A stretch of 64,000 bases of DNA, from contig VZDJ01000045.1 in the NCBI GenBank assembly GCA_008694505.1, positions 62,001-126,000 on the forward strand, read 5' to 3'. How positions within the stretch are numbered: the first letter of the stretch is position 1; the number at the start of each line of letters is the position of its first letter. The translations under genes and the position numbers were made by a program. This document shows, in pieces, positions 24,979-37,900 of this stretch. The stretch is from Cyanoderma ruficeps (taxonomy: Eukaryota > Chordata > Aves > Passeriformes > Timaliidae). The notes beneath the pieces are model-generated. The model was given only the letters and a program-made list of their open reading frames with translations, did not search any database and had not been told where the DNA came from.

Positions 24979-25084
24979 GGAGTTTTTTTCTTTTTTTTTT
25001 TGTTTGATTGTTTGGGATTTTTGTTGTTGCTTTTGTGGATTTTTTCGGGTTTGTTTTTGNTTTTTTTGGGTTGTTCTTTTTTTA
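24979..25084 (+). repeat. T/G-rich low-complexity tract with a single N
   Basis: Long T runs separated by G, GG or GGG, with one N at 25060. The frame that reads through it (24890-25093) is low-complexity noise. Confidence 0.85.
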
Positions 25085-28000
25085 CATGACTAATATACTG
25101 AGCACTTTCAGAACACTTTTTTCAAAAGTCAAGAGACAGGATCCCAGCAAAGCATAGCCATATTTCTGCTCATGGAGAGTCATACATTTAAATGTAAGTG
25201 CCTTTTCTGGGAGAAGAGGTAGATACTCAAGTTTTTTCTTTGTGTTTTTTGTGATTGAGACCATGAATGGTAATCAAGGTGTGCCTGGAAAACCAGGTCA
25301 ACGATGACAGTTGATTATATAGTGCGTGAAAATTGTACCCACTGATTTGAAGCCTAAACGCACATAATGAACTGAAGCTTGTGTTATAAATGCATGGAAA
25401 GGTTCATGTGCCAGCATCAGCAACTTCAGCCACCTTTGGAGAGCTCTTTTTTATGTACAGTGAGGATGAGACAGCTGGGTTGGTGTCATGTTCAGACTGC
25501 AGGTTGGGAACTATCAGCCTGAAGACCACACCCATGAGGTTACAACATGCCATCTGCCCTGCAGCTTGCATGAGCATCATGTGGCTGCCGCTGCACAGGG
25601 ATGTTAAAGCAGAATTCACCCCTCTGAAAGAAGTTTACAGGGTTTTTTTCGGTCTTGTCTTACTGTGCTGATACCCACATAGATACAAAAATAACCTTCC
25701 CTGTCCCCTGTCTGCCCTGGTCCATTCACTTCTCTTGAGGCAGTTCCAACTTATGTAACTAATCCCTTCCTGCAAAGCGTGTATGGATCCATACAAATAA
25801 CTTGTAATGTTTAATTAAACTAAACTGTAATCAACAGAATTTATCTTTTGACTACTGTGTACCAGGGAAGTTTTATCTGCTGAAAATTCACAGTAAGATT
25901 GGCTTGTCTTTTAAAAGCACCATGTGAGGTTCTCATTAGCCTTATTATAATTTCTGAATAATAAATATGTAAATGATAAGTTTCACATGGGAGATTTAAT
26001 TCTGTGCTCTTATTTCTGATTAGCTGGAAATACACTCTGGCTCTGTCAGATAAATNGGGTTATTTGTTTGTTTGTTTTGTTTTTTTGAGATCTTGACATT
26101 AATGAACCTGGCTGTATGATGACCAATAAAGTGTCACTGCAAATGGAAGATTCCAAATAAATGTGAGTGTGGTAAGTGGTGCAAAACAAGTAATGTAAAG
26201 CAGCTTGATACTTGCATGAGTTTCCCTTTCCATGACAGTGTAATATTTGAGTGGTTTGGTGTATCTAATATTCTCTTCCAGGTTTGAAAAAAACCTCTTT
26301 TTTTAGTTAAAATGTGGATATCTCCTCATTATTTTGTTTCTCTTCTCACAAGGCCAACTTTAAGTTCCCCCTTTGGTAATCTGAATTCCAGTTTTTACCA
26401 AGCATCTACCACCTCTCTTCCACACAAGCAGCCTCCTTGGCTGACAAAGGACAGTCCTCCCCTATCCTGGGGCAGTTTCTCCCCTCCATCAGAAGCATAT
26501 CAGTTTTACCAACTTCTCGTGCCTTTTTATTCTTCTTTACTCTTGATTTTACCCACCCATTTCAGAATGGACTAGGCAGCTTTGCTGCTTTTCTCCATCA
26601 TGTTGTAAAAAGTCACAGAAATAAAGCCTGCTTAAACTGCTAAGACTGCCTTTTAACACTGCAAAACCCAGTAGCATGAAATAAGGAAAGGATTTAATTT
26701 TAAAGGTCTGGTAATTTTCCACAGAACATAAATAAACTATGGTTGTCAAACTTGTCACATGCCCGAAGTGGATCAAATATTCATATTTTTGTGTGAGTTA
26801 TTTCAGAAAAATATATCTGGCTAAATTATCTATTTACTCATTTTTAGTGACAATCCAACAAGTTTTTCTTTGTTCTAGCTTTCTAAATAATTTTATCATT
26901 TTGGAAAAACATCAGCTACAAACTACTAAAACTGGTCACATGAAAAGAAGAGTCACATAATCAAATATTTAAAAAATGTGTTGCCAACTCAGCCCCTAAT
27001 AAGAATTTTTGATGGTGTATGCATTTTTATGTGTTTGTGCAATTCTCCATCATTTCTTTACAGGTGAGCCCATGTAAAATAAAGAAGAGATTTTATTGCT
27101 GTATTGCAATCATCAATCCTTATTTCATGACAATTATTGCAGTAGTTAGTCATCATCAGTATTATGATAATTTTAGTAAGTTTAAAAAGCACGTTCTTTC
27201 TCTGTTCATTAGTTTTCTCCTATTGTTATGATCCTTATGGCATCTGCAATTGGTAGACATTCAAATTAAAGTCTAAGAGAGACAGAAAAATTCCTTTGTG
27301 GATTGAATGCAAGTCTGCATTTTCTGATTTATAGTCACTCTACAATGCAGTTAAAAAAAAAAAAAGCTTTAATCCATATGCTATTTTTTTTTAAAATAGC
27401 CCTGCAAAGCAAACTAGGGTACAACCCCCTGGAAGTATTCTTTTCCTTCTGTTAAATGCTGAGGAGTATGAGCAATCCTTCTAATTTCTAGACTTCTGTC
27501 ACAATGTCTCTTAACTATAGGGGCACTCCATTTGGTGAGGCACAACTGTTCTTTAAAGGATATTGAGAAACTGCCTTCTTTGAGGATGGAGGTGACAATC
27601 CATGAGTGTCAGCCCTGTGTGTAGGGTGACTTTTAAAACCAACCACTGTGTTCCATCCCAGGGGATGTACAAAATCAAGCTTGGCCCTTGGCGTTGTGCA
27701 AATGCACAGCAGCAGTTGGGATCAGACACCTGCAAAAATGAGGTGCAAACACAGCAGCATGCACCCTACCCTGGGTGAGCTGTCATTCAGTACAATTGAA
27801 CTGCTCTCTGAAAATGTACAAACATAAGCACAGATTAAAGCTGTGTTTGTAATGAAGGCTGAGAACATGGCATAGTCAACATGATCTACATTGAGAGCTG
27901 TCTGATACCAGAGGTGGCTGTGAAGAAACATTGTGAAAAATGTACCAAGAAGAAAGGTAAGAATTTTCCTTTCATGGGGAAAGCATTATAAAGACTCTAA

Positions 28001-29023
28001 TTATTTACACTTATAGGAAAAGCCAAAAATATTCCAAGAAAATTAATATTATAACTTGGTGTGGAAGAGACCTATACCAGTTGCAAGTAGCAGGGTCTCT
28101 TCCTAGGTATAGAAACATTATTTAGGCATTGTTTAATCTAGGAAATATTAAAACTACAGCAGCAGCAGGTCTTAGCATAGTCCTTTTCCAAGCTACTGGT
28201 AGAAAATGTATTTCAATCTTTTACATAAAGTGATCAGCCATTTTAGAAGTAGTTCCCTTCTGCTCTTCCTTCGCTTCCTGCATAATCCTTCTGAAAAGGC
28301 AATCTCAGACCCACACTTTACAGGTTTACACTTTACAGGTTAAAAATCTTCTTCTTTCATGATTAAATTCATTCATAATACATGAACAAGCTTTGTTTAG
28401 CTAGACTTAAACACAGTGTCCTTATCCTGAGATAGGTTTTCTGTGACCTACATGCTTGTGAAGCATGTTTCTGCTTTGATTTTGAGTGTCTCTTTCTTCA
28501 AGATAGGACCAAGAGATTCCTCATCAAATTGCTCTATTTATGTTTTTTGTTCTCTGCTCTACTGCTCACCAGCTTCCCTGACCTCGGACTGCATGGCAAT
28601 TTAAGACCCTTGCTTAGGTCAGCTCTGCCCCACATTTAGATTCAGCAGATAATTGTTCATCTGCTGAGATAAAAGACAAAAATTATGCCTAACATCCCCA
28701 GCTGCCAAGCTGCTGTCCTACTTAAAACATGAAAACTGAAGGAAGCAGTAGGAACCATTTCCATTAAAAAAGCCCTGCTAGACAGCAGCAGCAAGAGGCA
28801 ATCTAAGACTTCCCAAATCATCAGAATAAAACCATGTATGCTTCTACTCTGGAGAAAGCCGAGGTCTCCTTTACCATCCCTTCCTACTTCCTGAGAGTCC
28901 ATCTTCATTCAAGAGTTAGTTTGTTATGAGGCAGAATTTGCTGTAATTTTTACTGGCTGCCAAATCTGTAAATGGAATTCCCCATCAAGACAAAGCCCTT
29001 CTACAATCTCACTACAAAGTGAG
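25085..29023. other. Mostly unique sequence, no gene recognised
   Basis: Contains a short T/G tract with an N at 26056 (26055-26087) and a small hairpin (GCTATTTT/AAAATAGC near 27380-27400). A more GC-rich island at 25390-25670 is open on both strands (93 and 71 residues), but I recognise neither peptide. A 15-bp direct duplication lies at 28313-28342. Confidence 0.45.
28313..28342. repeat. 15-bp tandem duplication
   Basis: ACACTTTACAGGTTT at 28313-28327 is followed directly by ACACTTTACAGGTTA. One base differs. Confidence 0.9.
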
Positions 29024-29028
29024 AAGAT

Positions 29029-29463
29029 TGTGCTGGTTCAAAAGTAAACCAGTGGGAGGAATGAGGCCCACACAAATACCGTGAGAGAGATTTTTTGAGT
29101 CACAATTTAATAGAAAGATCGCAATAAATGCAATGATACAGAAAAACTGGCTTAAACCCACAAAGTCAGAATACAACCTGGCATCCTGTTGGTCAGAGTG
29201 GTAGTCACACGCCTATCAAGTTGTGATTGCAATCCTGCTGAAATGGTGCTTGCAGTTGAAAGTGGTTGTCCTGTGGAAGGTCTAGTCTTCTGGTGGAAGT
29301 TCAGGTTTTCCTGTGGATCTCTCCAGTGGTGGTGGTGTCCCAAGCCCCCAAAATACCCAGACTGTATACAGGAGGGTTCAGGCTGTTCCCTCCCCCAGTT
29401 CAAGCCAAAAGAAAAGGCAAGCAATGTGGAAAGAAAATCCTGTGTTTTTAGGCTAAAATACCA
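29029..29463 (-). mobile_element. Solo LTR of an ERVL-like endogenous retrovirus
   Basis: A 435-bp insertion with TG...CA borders: forward TGTGCTGGTT at 29029 and ATACCA at 29458-29463. A perfect 5-bp target duplication, AAGAT, flanks it (29024-29028 and 29464-29468), the length typical of ERVL elements. Minus orientation is suggested by an ATTAAA signal on that strand (29106-29111), about 80 bp from the 3' border. No internal retroviral genes remain. Open frames inside it (29152-29479, both strands) are incidental. Family-level naming would need a repeat-library comparison. Confidence 0.88.
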
Positions 29464-30264
29464 AAGATTATTGAAATGATAGGTGGGTATCTAGGGTATT
29501 TAAGTACGTAGTGTAAAGTGAGACTGACTATTGTGATTATTATTTCTAGCACAGGTCCTAATTTCATGTGGTTATATTCCATAATATTTTTTCCAGTTCT
29601 GGTCTTACAGACTCTCTTCCTAGTATCAGGTGAATAAGTGCAGAGCAGCAGTTCACATGGACAATTTATGTCAACTAAAATATACCCTATTTATTTTTCT
29701 AGCTTTTAATCCATCTTGCCAATGATTTTCTGGAGCGTATCAAGACACTTTGGAAGCCAGCAAAAAAGTTTGGACATCACTACAGGAGATACAGGCACTT
29801 TTCCCCTAATGGTTTCCACATCTCACTCATTAACCAACAATTGTGTGATTTGCATGACTACAGCAACAGTGACACTACAGCTTCAAGCTTTCTGTTGTTG
29901 AGAAAGAGTTGCTGAGAAACAAAAGTATGTGTGTACATTAGTTGGGTCTTTCAAGAAGAGTAAAATATATTTGTGATCTTGAAGCCAAGTAATCAAATAT
30001 TGTCAGGTCAGGGTACGCTCTCAAAATACAGAGAGGTTTGTTTGGAAAAGCAAGAGGGCAATACTGCCACTAAAACCTGTGTGCACATACCAAAGAGATG
30101 TATAGACAGCTTAGATTCCTGTGTGAGTAAAAATAAAGACACAGGTGTGTATTTTTGCAAATAGATTCTGACTCAACAAATTGCACTTTCAAGCTGTGAC
30201 AGTAAATGTCAAAGATGCTTGAACTGAAAGTGGCACCAGGGCAGTCCCTCAGTCCCTTTGAAAA

Positions 30265-30298
30265 AGGTTGGGAACTGGCACAGGTTGGGAACTGGCAC
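30265..30298. repeat. 17-bp tandem duplication
   Basis: AGGTTGGGAACTGGCAC occurs twice in immediate succession, with no difference between the copies, consistent with a recent slippage event. Confidence 0.92.
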
Positions 30299-32949
30299 AA
30301 GCATTTCAGAGAGAAGGAGACCCTGACTGACATCCCACCATGAGACCCACGCCTGAAGGCTTTCAATCTTCTGAATACAGCCTTTGCAGAGCTGTAGTTG
30401 ATGTCTTGGGCTCTCCTATATGACTTTCTCTGCAGGGCTTTTCTTGGTAAATTACATTCTCTTGGCTTCTTTTGTTTTAATGTCTAACGACTGCCGCTCT
30501 ATAACATGTCTTCTCTTGACTCCCTGCAGCCTTGTTCTTTAATTTTTATTCCACACAGATATGAGACATCATTTCAGAGAGATAACAATATAAGTTCAGG
30601 AAACAGAGAGAGAGGAAGAGAGACACAGAGAGCAATAAATTCATAAGTCAGGCTGAAACAGAAGGGTCTTGCTAATAATGAGGGTGACATTGAAGCCCTG
30701 GATGTAGTCTCAAGGTATTTTAATACAGATTGTCTGTGATGGCAGGATAAAAGAAGACATTTGATTTATGCCTGCAGAAGGGAGCTCATGCTAGAATTAT
30801 TTGCTTCACTCTGTTTTTCATGCATCTCTCTCTTTTTTTTTACCTTAAACTTGGTTTAGTATCACAGTCCATCAGGTGATGGTTTTTTCCTGGTCTACAG
30901 CACACTCATCTTTCTTGCTTGCTATCCCAAGGAGAGAATGTGTATTCTACATGGCTGTATGAGGTGGAGCATCAGAAATAACCAAGCTACTCAGGAAATG
31001 CCTTCAATGCCAGCTGAGAGTATTGCTTCAGGAACAATTGCGCCAAATGTGAGTAGAAGCTATACATTTTTTCTCCTTTTTTCTTCTGGCATGCACATTT
31101 TTTCTTATGCTCCTGTTCCTTACATGAGGAGGAATTCTGTAATACTCATATAATGTTTATTTTCATACACATAGAACTGGAGTTTATATAAATCTACCCT
31201 GGGAGTCCTTGATGGGGACTGCACTAGATGGAATAAAGTGGAGGTCTTTCCACATACTTTCCTGGTCAAGGGATTGGCTCCTTTGGCATTGAAGCTTTCA
31301 CCAGTGGTCCTTCACTGTTTGCTGGATTCTGAAGCAGTGGAAACATTTAAAGATTTAATCAGTGTCCTTCTTAAAAAGTTAGGAGAAAAGAAGGTTATAT
31401 GAATTTTTGTTGTTGTTGTTAAGAAAGTAAAGAAAATGAGTTGCATAGGCAGAAATGCCTTTATCAAGCTTTTGAATTCTTCTTTCTGACATACTGTCAT
31501 TTGCCCTCAATTTTGAGAGTTTTACCTGTACTGGAGTCAAGGAGAAATGGGCAGAATTTTTCTTATCACCCATGAAATAGGTTGAAGAATATTCATGGTG
31601 CCAGTACACAGTGCTAGAAATGTTACACTTGAGGTTTACAAACCTTTATCAAGTCAAGAGCATTTAACCTTTAGCCTGTCCCTCATCCAACAAAATCCTC
31701 AATTTGCAAAAGCTGAGATTGTGTGATCATTTCTCTGTTAATTAGCCTACTTTTAGACAGGAAAATCAATAAAGAAGAATAAGTTACCTTCGGGCACAAG
31801 TGGCATGGATAAAAAAAGCCAGTGTAGGGACTGTCAGCAGTTCTCAGTTGCATGCTGGTGCCTGCTGGTCCCTTCTAGTTGAGGGATTTAGATTCCCTTA
31901 TTAAAAGTAAAAACTGGTTGCAAGTATTAGAAGGTCCTAGACACTAGGAATTTATCTTCTTTTCTGCCAGAGATTCTAGATGTTTAGGTTCCCCGACTTT
32001 CTTAAAGAACAACAGGTGCCTGAGTGCTTTTAAGGACTTAGGCATTAATTACAAAGCTTTTGAAAACTGTCCTTTACGTCTGTTTCTGTAGCTCAACCGA
32101 GATGACATGCATATAAATACAGCCAGGGTTATATGTGAAATGGATGCTGCTGTTGCATCAAGCATTGAATGAACGGGGCCATTCTACTCAGGAGGAACCA
32201 TGATGTTTTCACCCTTGCTATCATTCCGAATTGCATGGCAAATTAATTGCATTTTTGGCAAATGGAAGAGAACTGTTGTTTGAGGTTACAAGTTTGAAAA
32301 AAATTCATGAAAAATTACTAAAACTGGAATCTGCTACCTGAAAAGCTCTTGCAGTGAAATTGCTTCCTTCTGCAAGAGCAGCTGTGTGCAAATCGTATCA
32401 AAAGCTGGCCATGAAAGATGACTCAAGATAAAAATTTGGACTGAGAGCCCTGGATTCATGACTGGATTACACTACAGTTTTCCTGAATGGCTTCAGGCAG
32501 CCCAGGTTACTCTTTGTGTCTAAGATTCCCACCTCTAACAGAGGGATAACAGTATTTCTCTTTCTCACAGGACATGTGCTGCAGATAAGTGCATTAGAAG
32601 TTGTAGGGTCCTTGAGCACCAGAGTATAGAGGAGATAGATGTGCTTTAGAGCCTTGCTGAGGAGTAAGTAGTTAAGAAAGCATTTTCAGAAGAGGAGCAA
32701 TGCATAACCACATGATAATGTCTTCTTTCCTCTGTATCTACCATACACAGAAATCACATTTGGTAGTATTTTGGGCAAGGACATGAAAATGTCATCTTAT
32801 GTGTTATATCTTTTTCCCTTCCACTTTTAAGGGACTCAATTATCTTCAATCCAGTTAAAAAGAAAAAAAAAAAAGATTTCAAAGTTTTCAAAGTAATTTC
32901 AAGTACCTCTTATGTATGCAATGCTGTCTGTTTAGCATAAGTATCAAGT

Positions 32950-32985
32950 TTTTTTATCTATATATATATATTTTTATATATAAAC
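32950..32985 (+). repeat. (TA)n microsatellite
   Basis: TATATATATATA with interspersed T runs, continuing into TATATATAAAC. A simple repeat. Confidence 0.85.
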
Positions 32986-34380
32986 ATAAAATTAGTATTA
33001 TATAGTTTTTTACTACTTGGAATACTGCCAGCAAATCACAGTATATATTTTTTAGTTTTCCAAGAGGGAGGATTGCTCATATACTGCTTCCCGGGCATCT
33101 GTGACAGAAAGGAGGTAAGAAAGAAAATTAGGATCTCTGTTTTCTTTTTAATAGACATCCATCTCTGCTTCAAGACAGTTGTCTATTTCTAAAAAAAATG
33201 CAGCTAATAGGATCTGCTCAATAATTGTTAGAGACAGTCTTTGTGGAATGTTCAGAATGCACTTGAGGGACATGATTAATGAATGTTTCACAGGGCACTG
33301 GAATATGTAATGCACATAACCCTGAATGTGCATGAGCATACACACATATATTTATAATTAAAATTTGAAAAGTGTATCAAGGCAAAAATTTGAAATGATA
33401 CTGTCTTCCATCTTGTCCTAGAAGAATTCATTGCAGGTTTTCTTCCAAAATTACAACTGGAGAGGAAGACAGTGCTAATAGACAAACAAACCTAAAAGGT
33501 CCCAAAAAATAACTGTTTCTTGATTTTCCAAATACCATGTTTGAGGTGGATTCAGAAGTTGAGCCCCTGCTGTCCCCTTGTTTCCTCCACCTATGACTTG
33601 CTCTGGAAATTAAAAAAGTCTCAAAAAATGACCTATTCAGATCTTATTGAAATGAATATTTAATCTGATTCAAATTAAATCAGTGGAGTAGCTAGCACTT
33701 CTCAAGCCAGACTTTATTTTTTTGCAGAGATGAATGCTTATTTCAATATTCATGCAGACACAGACAGCCTTGCTAACTCAGTCTGACTGACAGTTCATAC
33801 AGGGGGCTTGCAGGAAAAGAGGGGAGCAAATCCTCTCCCCTGGAGATGGGAAAACCTTGCTCTGTGGTTCTTGAGACAATCAGCCCTGGTATGGCAACTT
33901 GGACAAGCATAGGCTGATTGACCCTGCAAATGTTCACACTCTGGGCTGCCTAAAACACCTTGTGGGGGTCCTGTGGTACACAAGGAGTAAGGCTAAAATA
34001 CCTTTGTTATCTGCTAAGGCTCTCTGTGGTGCAGCATGATCAGGAATTGTTTAGATTGCAGCAGAAGATTTAGACAATATCTATGTGCAGGATATGTAGC
34101 AAACAGCTCTGCAGGAACATCTCGAGATTTGCTTTTGTCTGCATCCCAGCTGATTTGTGTAGTGATGAGTGATGCACTGATGAGTGCAGTGGAGACCAGC
34201 TTTTGATATAGGAGTGTCACAGAAACCTGTTTTTCATCTGACAACTGGAGGGAGAGAGTGAGGATTTCATTTTGAGGCATCTAATATGTGACAGGATGAG
34301 CTGGTGGCAACATCTGTGGGACAGTAGTGGTGGATGCACACCTATTTTACACGATGTTAAGTTTTCTATAGGCTTAATAA

Positions 34381-34990
34381 AGAATCACAAATCACAAAAG
34401 GGTTTGGATGGGAATGGGCCTTTAAAGTACATCCAGTCCAACACACCTGCAATGAGTAAAGACACCTTCCACTAGACTAGGTTGGTCAGTGCTCCTCTAA
34501 TCTGACCTGAAGGCTTCCATGGATGAGGAGTGTCCACCACCTCTCTGGGCAACATGTGTCAGCATTCTCATGGCAAAAAATTGTTCCTCGTATTTGGTGT
34601 AAACTGACTCTCCTGCTTAAAATTGTTACCTCTTGCCCTATCACTACAGACCCTACAGACCCCATCTTTCTTATAAACATGATTTAAGCACAGGGAGGCT
34701 GCATTACAGTCTTCCTGGAGACTTCTCCAGGCTGCACAGCCCCATCTCTCTCAGGTCTTCCTGAAGACTTCTCCAGGCTACACAGCCTCATCTCTCTCCA
34801 CCTTTCCTAATAAGAGAGGTGCTCCATCCCTCCAAATTTCTTCATGTCCCTTCCTCAGACCCACTGCAACAGCTCCATGTTGTTCCAGTGTTGAAGATCC
34901 AGGACCTGGAGGCAGTGCTCCAGGTGAAGTTAGACAGTAATAAATGGTTCCTTGTCTAATCCACCTTTGTATTGCTCTGAAACCCTCAAC
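34381..34990 (-). mobile_element. CR1 3' end, minus strand
   Basis: The left border AGAATCACAAATCACAAAAGG is the reversed CR1 terminal repeat, and GGTTTGGATGGGAATGGGCC with CATCCAGTCCAAC follows the CR1 3' end closely in reverse orientation. Further right the segments TCCACCACCTCTCTGGGCAA and TTCTCCAGGCTGCACAGCCC continue the element. The resemblance thins beyond about 34945, so the right border is approximate. A 46-bp internal tandem duplication is listed separately. There is no coding potential. Confidence 0.88.
34709..34800. repeat. 46-bp tandem duplication inside CR1
   Basis: Two 46-bp units (34709-34754 and 34755-34800) both begin GTCTTCCTG and end in CATCTCTCTC followed by AG or CA. 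They differ at about five positions. CR1 normally has this segment once, so the second copy arose in this copy or a close source element. Confidence 0.9.
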
Positions 34991-37900
34991 ATCCCAAGCC
35001 ATATAGGGATACAACCTTCCTGGGCAAAGGAATGCATCTTGCTTTTATTGTATTCTTTTTTCCAAGCTGAAACTTCAATGTAAAAAATGTTCCTCTGTTT
35101 ATGTTTTCAGAGATGCAGTTTTCAGTGAAAACTGACTAACAAAAAATAGTTTGTTGTCAAACACATTTTTATCAGGCTTGGAAGGTTGCCATGCATAGAT
35201 CTTGTACTCCACACCCTTTTTAATGAAAATGAGGAGAAAAAGAGAAGATCAAATAATGACTAATGGTATATTAAAAAAAGGCTTTATGTGGAACATCAGC
35301 TGAAGTTTTTAACTAGTTTTTAGAGTAGTTTCTTCTTGGATTACCCTGTAATTCTGTGTAGGTACTGGGGTGGCACAAGTTTGCTGATAGGAATTTAATA
35401 CTGGTTTTGGCTGAATATACTAAACAGTCCTTTTAGTGGGATTAGTAGTCTGTGAATTGTTTGAAAGGAAAGGTCTGGAAGATTTAGATAGCAGGTCAAA
35501 GCTTTCAGTGGATGTTGACAAGTATGAAGGAAGATGGATAATGTGGGGAAAGACAGTGAGTTTGAAGTCTGAGAAAAACAAAACAGAATAACAAAAGTAA
35601 GTTTATATGTGTATTTTCCACCCAGCATGGCAATAGTTTCCCTTTACAGATACCCTCTCTCATCCTGCAGTTCTAGTCCTTGTCCCTGCCTATTCCAGTC
35701 TAGCTGGAATTTCTCACAGTAGTTTTCCAATATTAAAGAATGAGGAAATTGGTTGAATCCTACTTTCCTGATGTTGAACACTGCTCCTTGCTTTAATCAG
35801 AGTACAACCTTTTTTTCCCGCAGCAGATATGGAATATGGTTATATTAAAACATTTTCTCTAAAGTTAATTTTTCTCTTTCTTCTCTTTCTGGAGCCAGCA
35901 GTGTGGGACAGCAAGCGGCTGAGAAGGAAGGGAGCTTGGCTGCTGGTTGCCTCCCAATTCCATGCTCCAGCCCTCCCAAAGGAAAACAACATTCCAATTA
36001 GTCAACCCATCAGTATTTATGGTCAAAACTTTTACAGTGATCTCCATTCCTGTTTCAAAAACACCCTTTTAATTATTAGTGTTAACCCAACTGATATTGC
36101 CTCTTGCAGAAGACAACATAAAGATTCTACATGAATCTAAGGTTTTTTAACATCTTGCAAAACTTTTTTAATCCAGGGAGGGAGTGTTCCTTCTCATGTT
36201 AATGTTTGCTTTTCTCATGGAGCTAACCTTTAGCCCAAAGGCTTTTTGTAGCAAACCAGTAGGTGACCATTGATGTTTGTGGTCTTTAAACACAAGTTCC
36301 TGGGCTGGGGAATGACTGGGAAGGTACATCTAGCTCCCTCACTCTTGTTCTACAGTTGGAAGGAAATTAAATCGAAACTCTCTGAAAAATACTGCATCTA
36401 TTTCCCTTTTTGTGATAAATGTGTTATAGACTCAATTTCTTGAGTTACTACTTTGGTTGTAGACAGAACCTTTGTCCTGGTTTTCATAACCCTCAATAGA
36501 TCTATTGAATTCACAGACTAGGAGTCATTTTACTTAATGAAACACATTTGCAAGTGATACATTTTATACATATGTAAAATGGAAAAAAAGTTGGATGACT
36601 AGTGCATAAAACCCATAAGGAAAAGTGCACATCTTACCACACTGGCAGCAATAGGAATTGGGTCAACTGTAGCACTGCAGAATTTGCTTCTCCTGTAAAT
36701 TCTGCACACGAATTTGTCAGCCAAAGTTCTCCTGGAGATCAGAGGAGGTCTAGTTGCTTGGTTGAAAGTTTATTGTGAGCCTCGAGAAGAGTTAAAAAAG
36801 TGACTGAAGGGAATAGAAGGGAATTCCAGAGAAAAGGTTTAGCTGAGCTCATAGTCATTTATATAAGGAAAGACTCACTCAGAGCCCATAAAGCAATCTT
36901 TCTGCAAGCAGTGTCTCTGCTCCTGTCATGAGAACTCTGTGTAGGCACTTTGATATATAGGTCAGGTCACACAAGGTATTTCTCACGTTATATGTGGGAC
37001 TGGGTTGCCAGTCTAGGAAGATTTAAAGTATTTCATTTATCTAAAAATAATAGCAGAAAGGGAGAAGGAGGACTGACTTTGCTACACTGGCAATCAAAGC
37101 ACATTCCCAGGTGCCCCAGGCTTGTATGGCCCAGCTTTGAAGTTCAGATTCCTTCCTCCTCCTGTTACCTAGCTCAGATTAGAAAAATTTCCTTGCAGCT
37201 TCCAATTGTGCTTCCCAGACCTACACTCCCAGTTTTAAGCCTCACATGGATGAACAGATGTCATTAAAAATGCTCTGTGAATTAGCTAGACAGAATAGAA
37301 TTTTGTTTAAATCTTATGGTTTTAACCTGTTTAGTGTTGCAGAAATACTTCAGAAACTCAAAGCAGCATTAAACAAAGAAATCTGTAGGACTTCTTTCTT
37401 TCTCATGGCAGAAAACAGAGGTGTGATTAAAATCTTGCTGCAAAATTGGAAATGGTGTGATGTTTTCAGCCTTAGACTATACATGAATCAAACTTATATT
37501 AAAATTAAAACAAAACCAGTGTGCATTCTGCACAATATTAACAACCAATATTTGAAATAAAATTAGAGTGAAAAGTAAGAATGGGCTGACACCTTGCACA
37601 CAAAACTTTGAAATCAAAGAAGTGCAACACAAAGGAAGGAATCTTTATCAGAAACTGCTTGATGTGCTCATAAAACTACTAGAAAGGCATAATTTTTGAT
37701 AAGTATCTTTTCAGTACTTTTTAAGAAAGGTGGCCAGTCAAAGTGTGTTTTTCCATTATTTGAATCCAAAAGCTGAAGTGAATTAGGTGCTATAGGTTTT
37801 CAAAAGAAACTGCAGCAAATGCATTATGCTAGATCCTGCTTAAGTACTGTGTTACATAAAAATCTTTGATTTCTCAAATATTGCAGGATCCAAGTATTCA

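Larger units (their letters stand above)
29469..34380. other. Mostly unique sequence, no gene recognised
   Basis: Contains a 17-bp direct duplication (30265-30298), a purine-rich stretch (about 30595-30640) and an AT microsatellite (32950-32985). Frames near 30070-30366 and 30938-31153 have no recognisable domains. The GC-richer piece 33780-34270 is not identifiable. Confidence 0.45.

Noticed and set aside
35829..36134. 101-residue frame with a hydrophobic N-terminus and a KRLRRK cluster, resembling a small secreted precursor
   Set aside because: Several frames of this size exist by chance in the window. There is no conserved cysteine pattern or known family, and no clear gene context.
36950..37560. 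Two adjacent frames of about 105 residues
   Set aside because: They overlap in different frames and show no domain or splice support.
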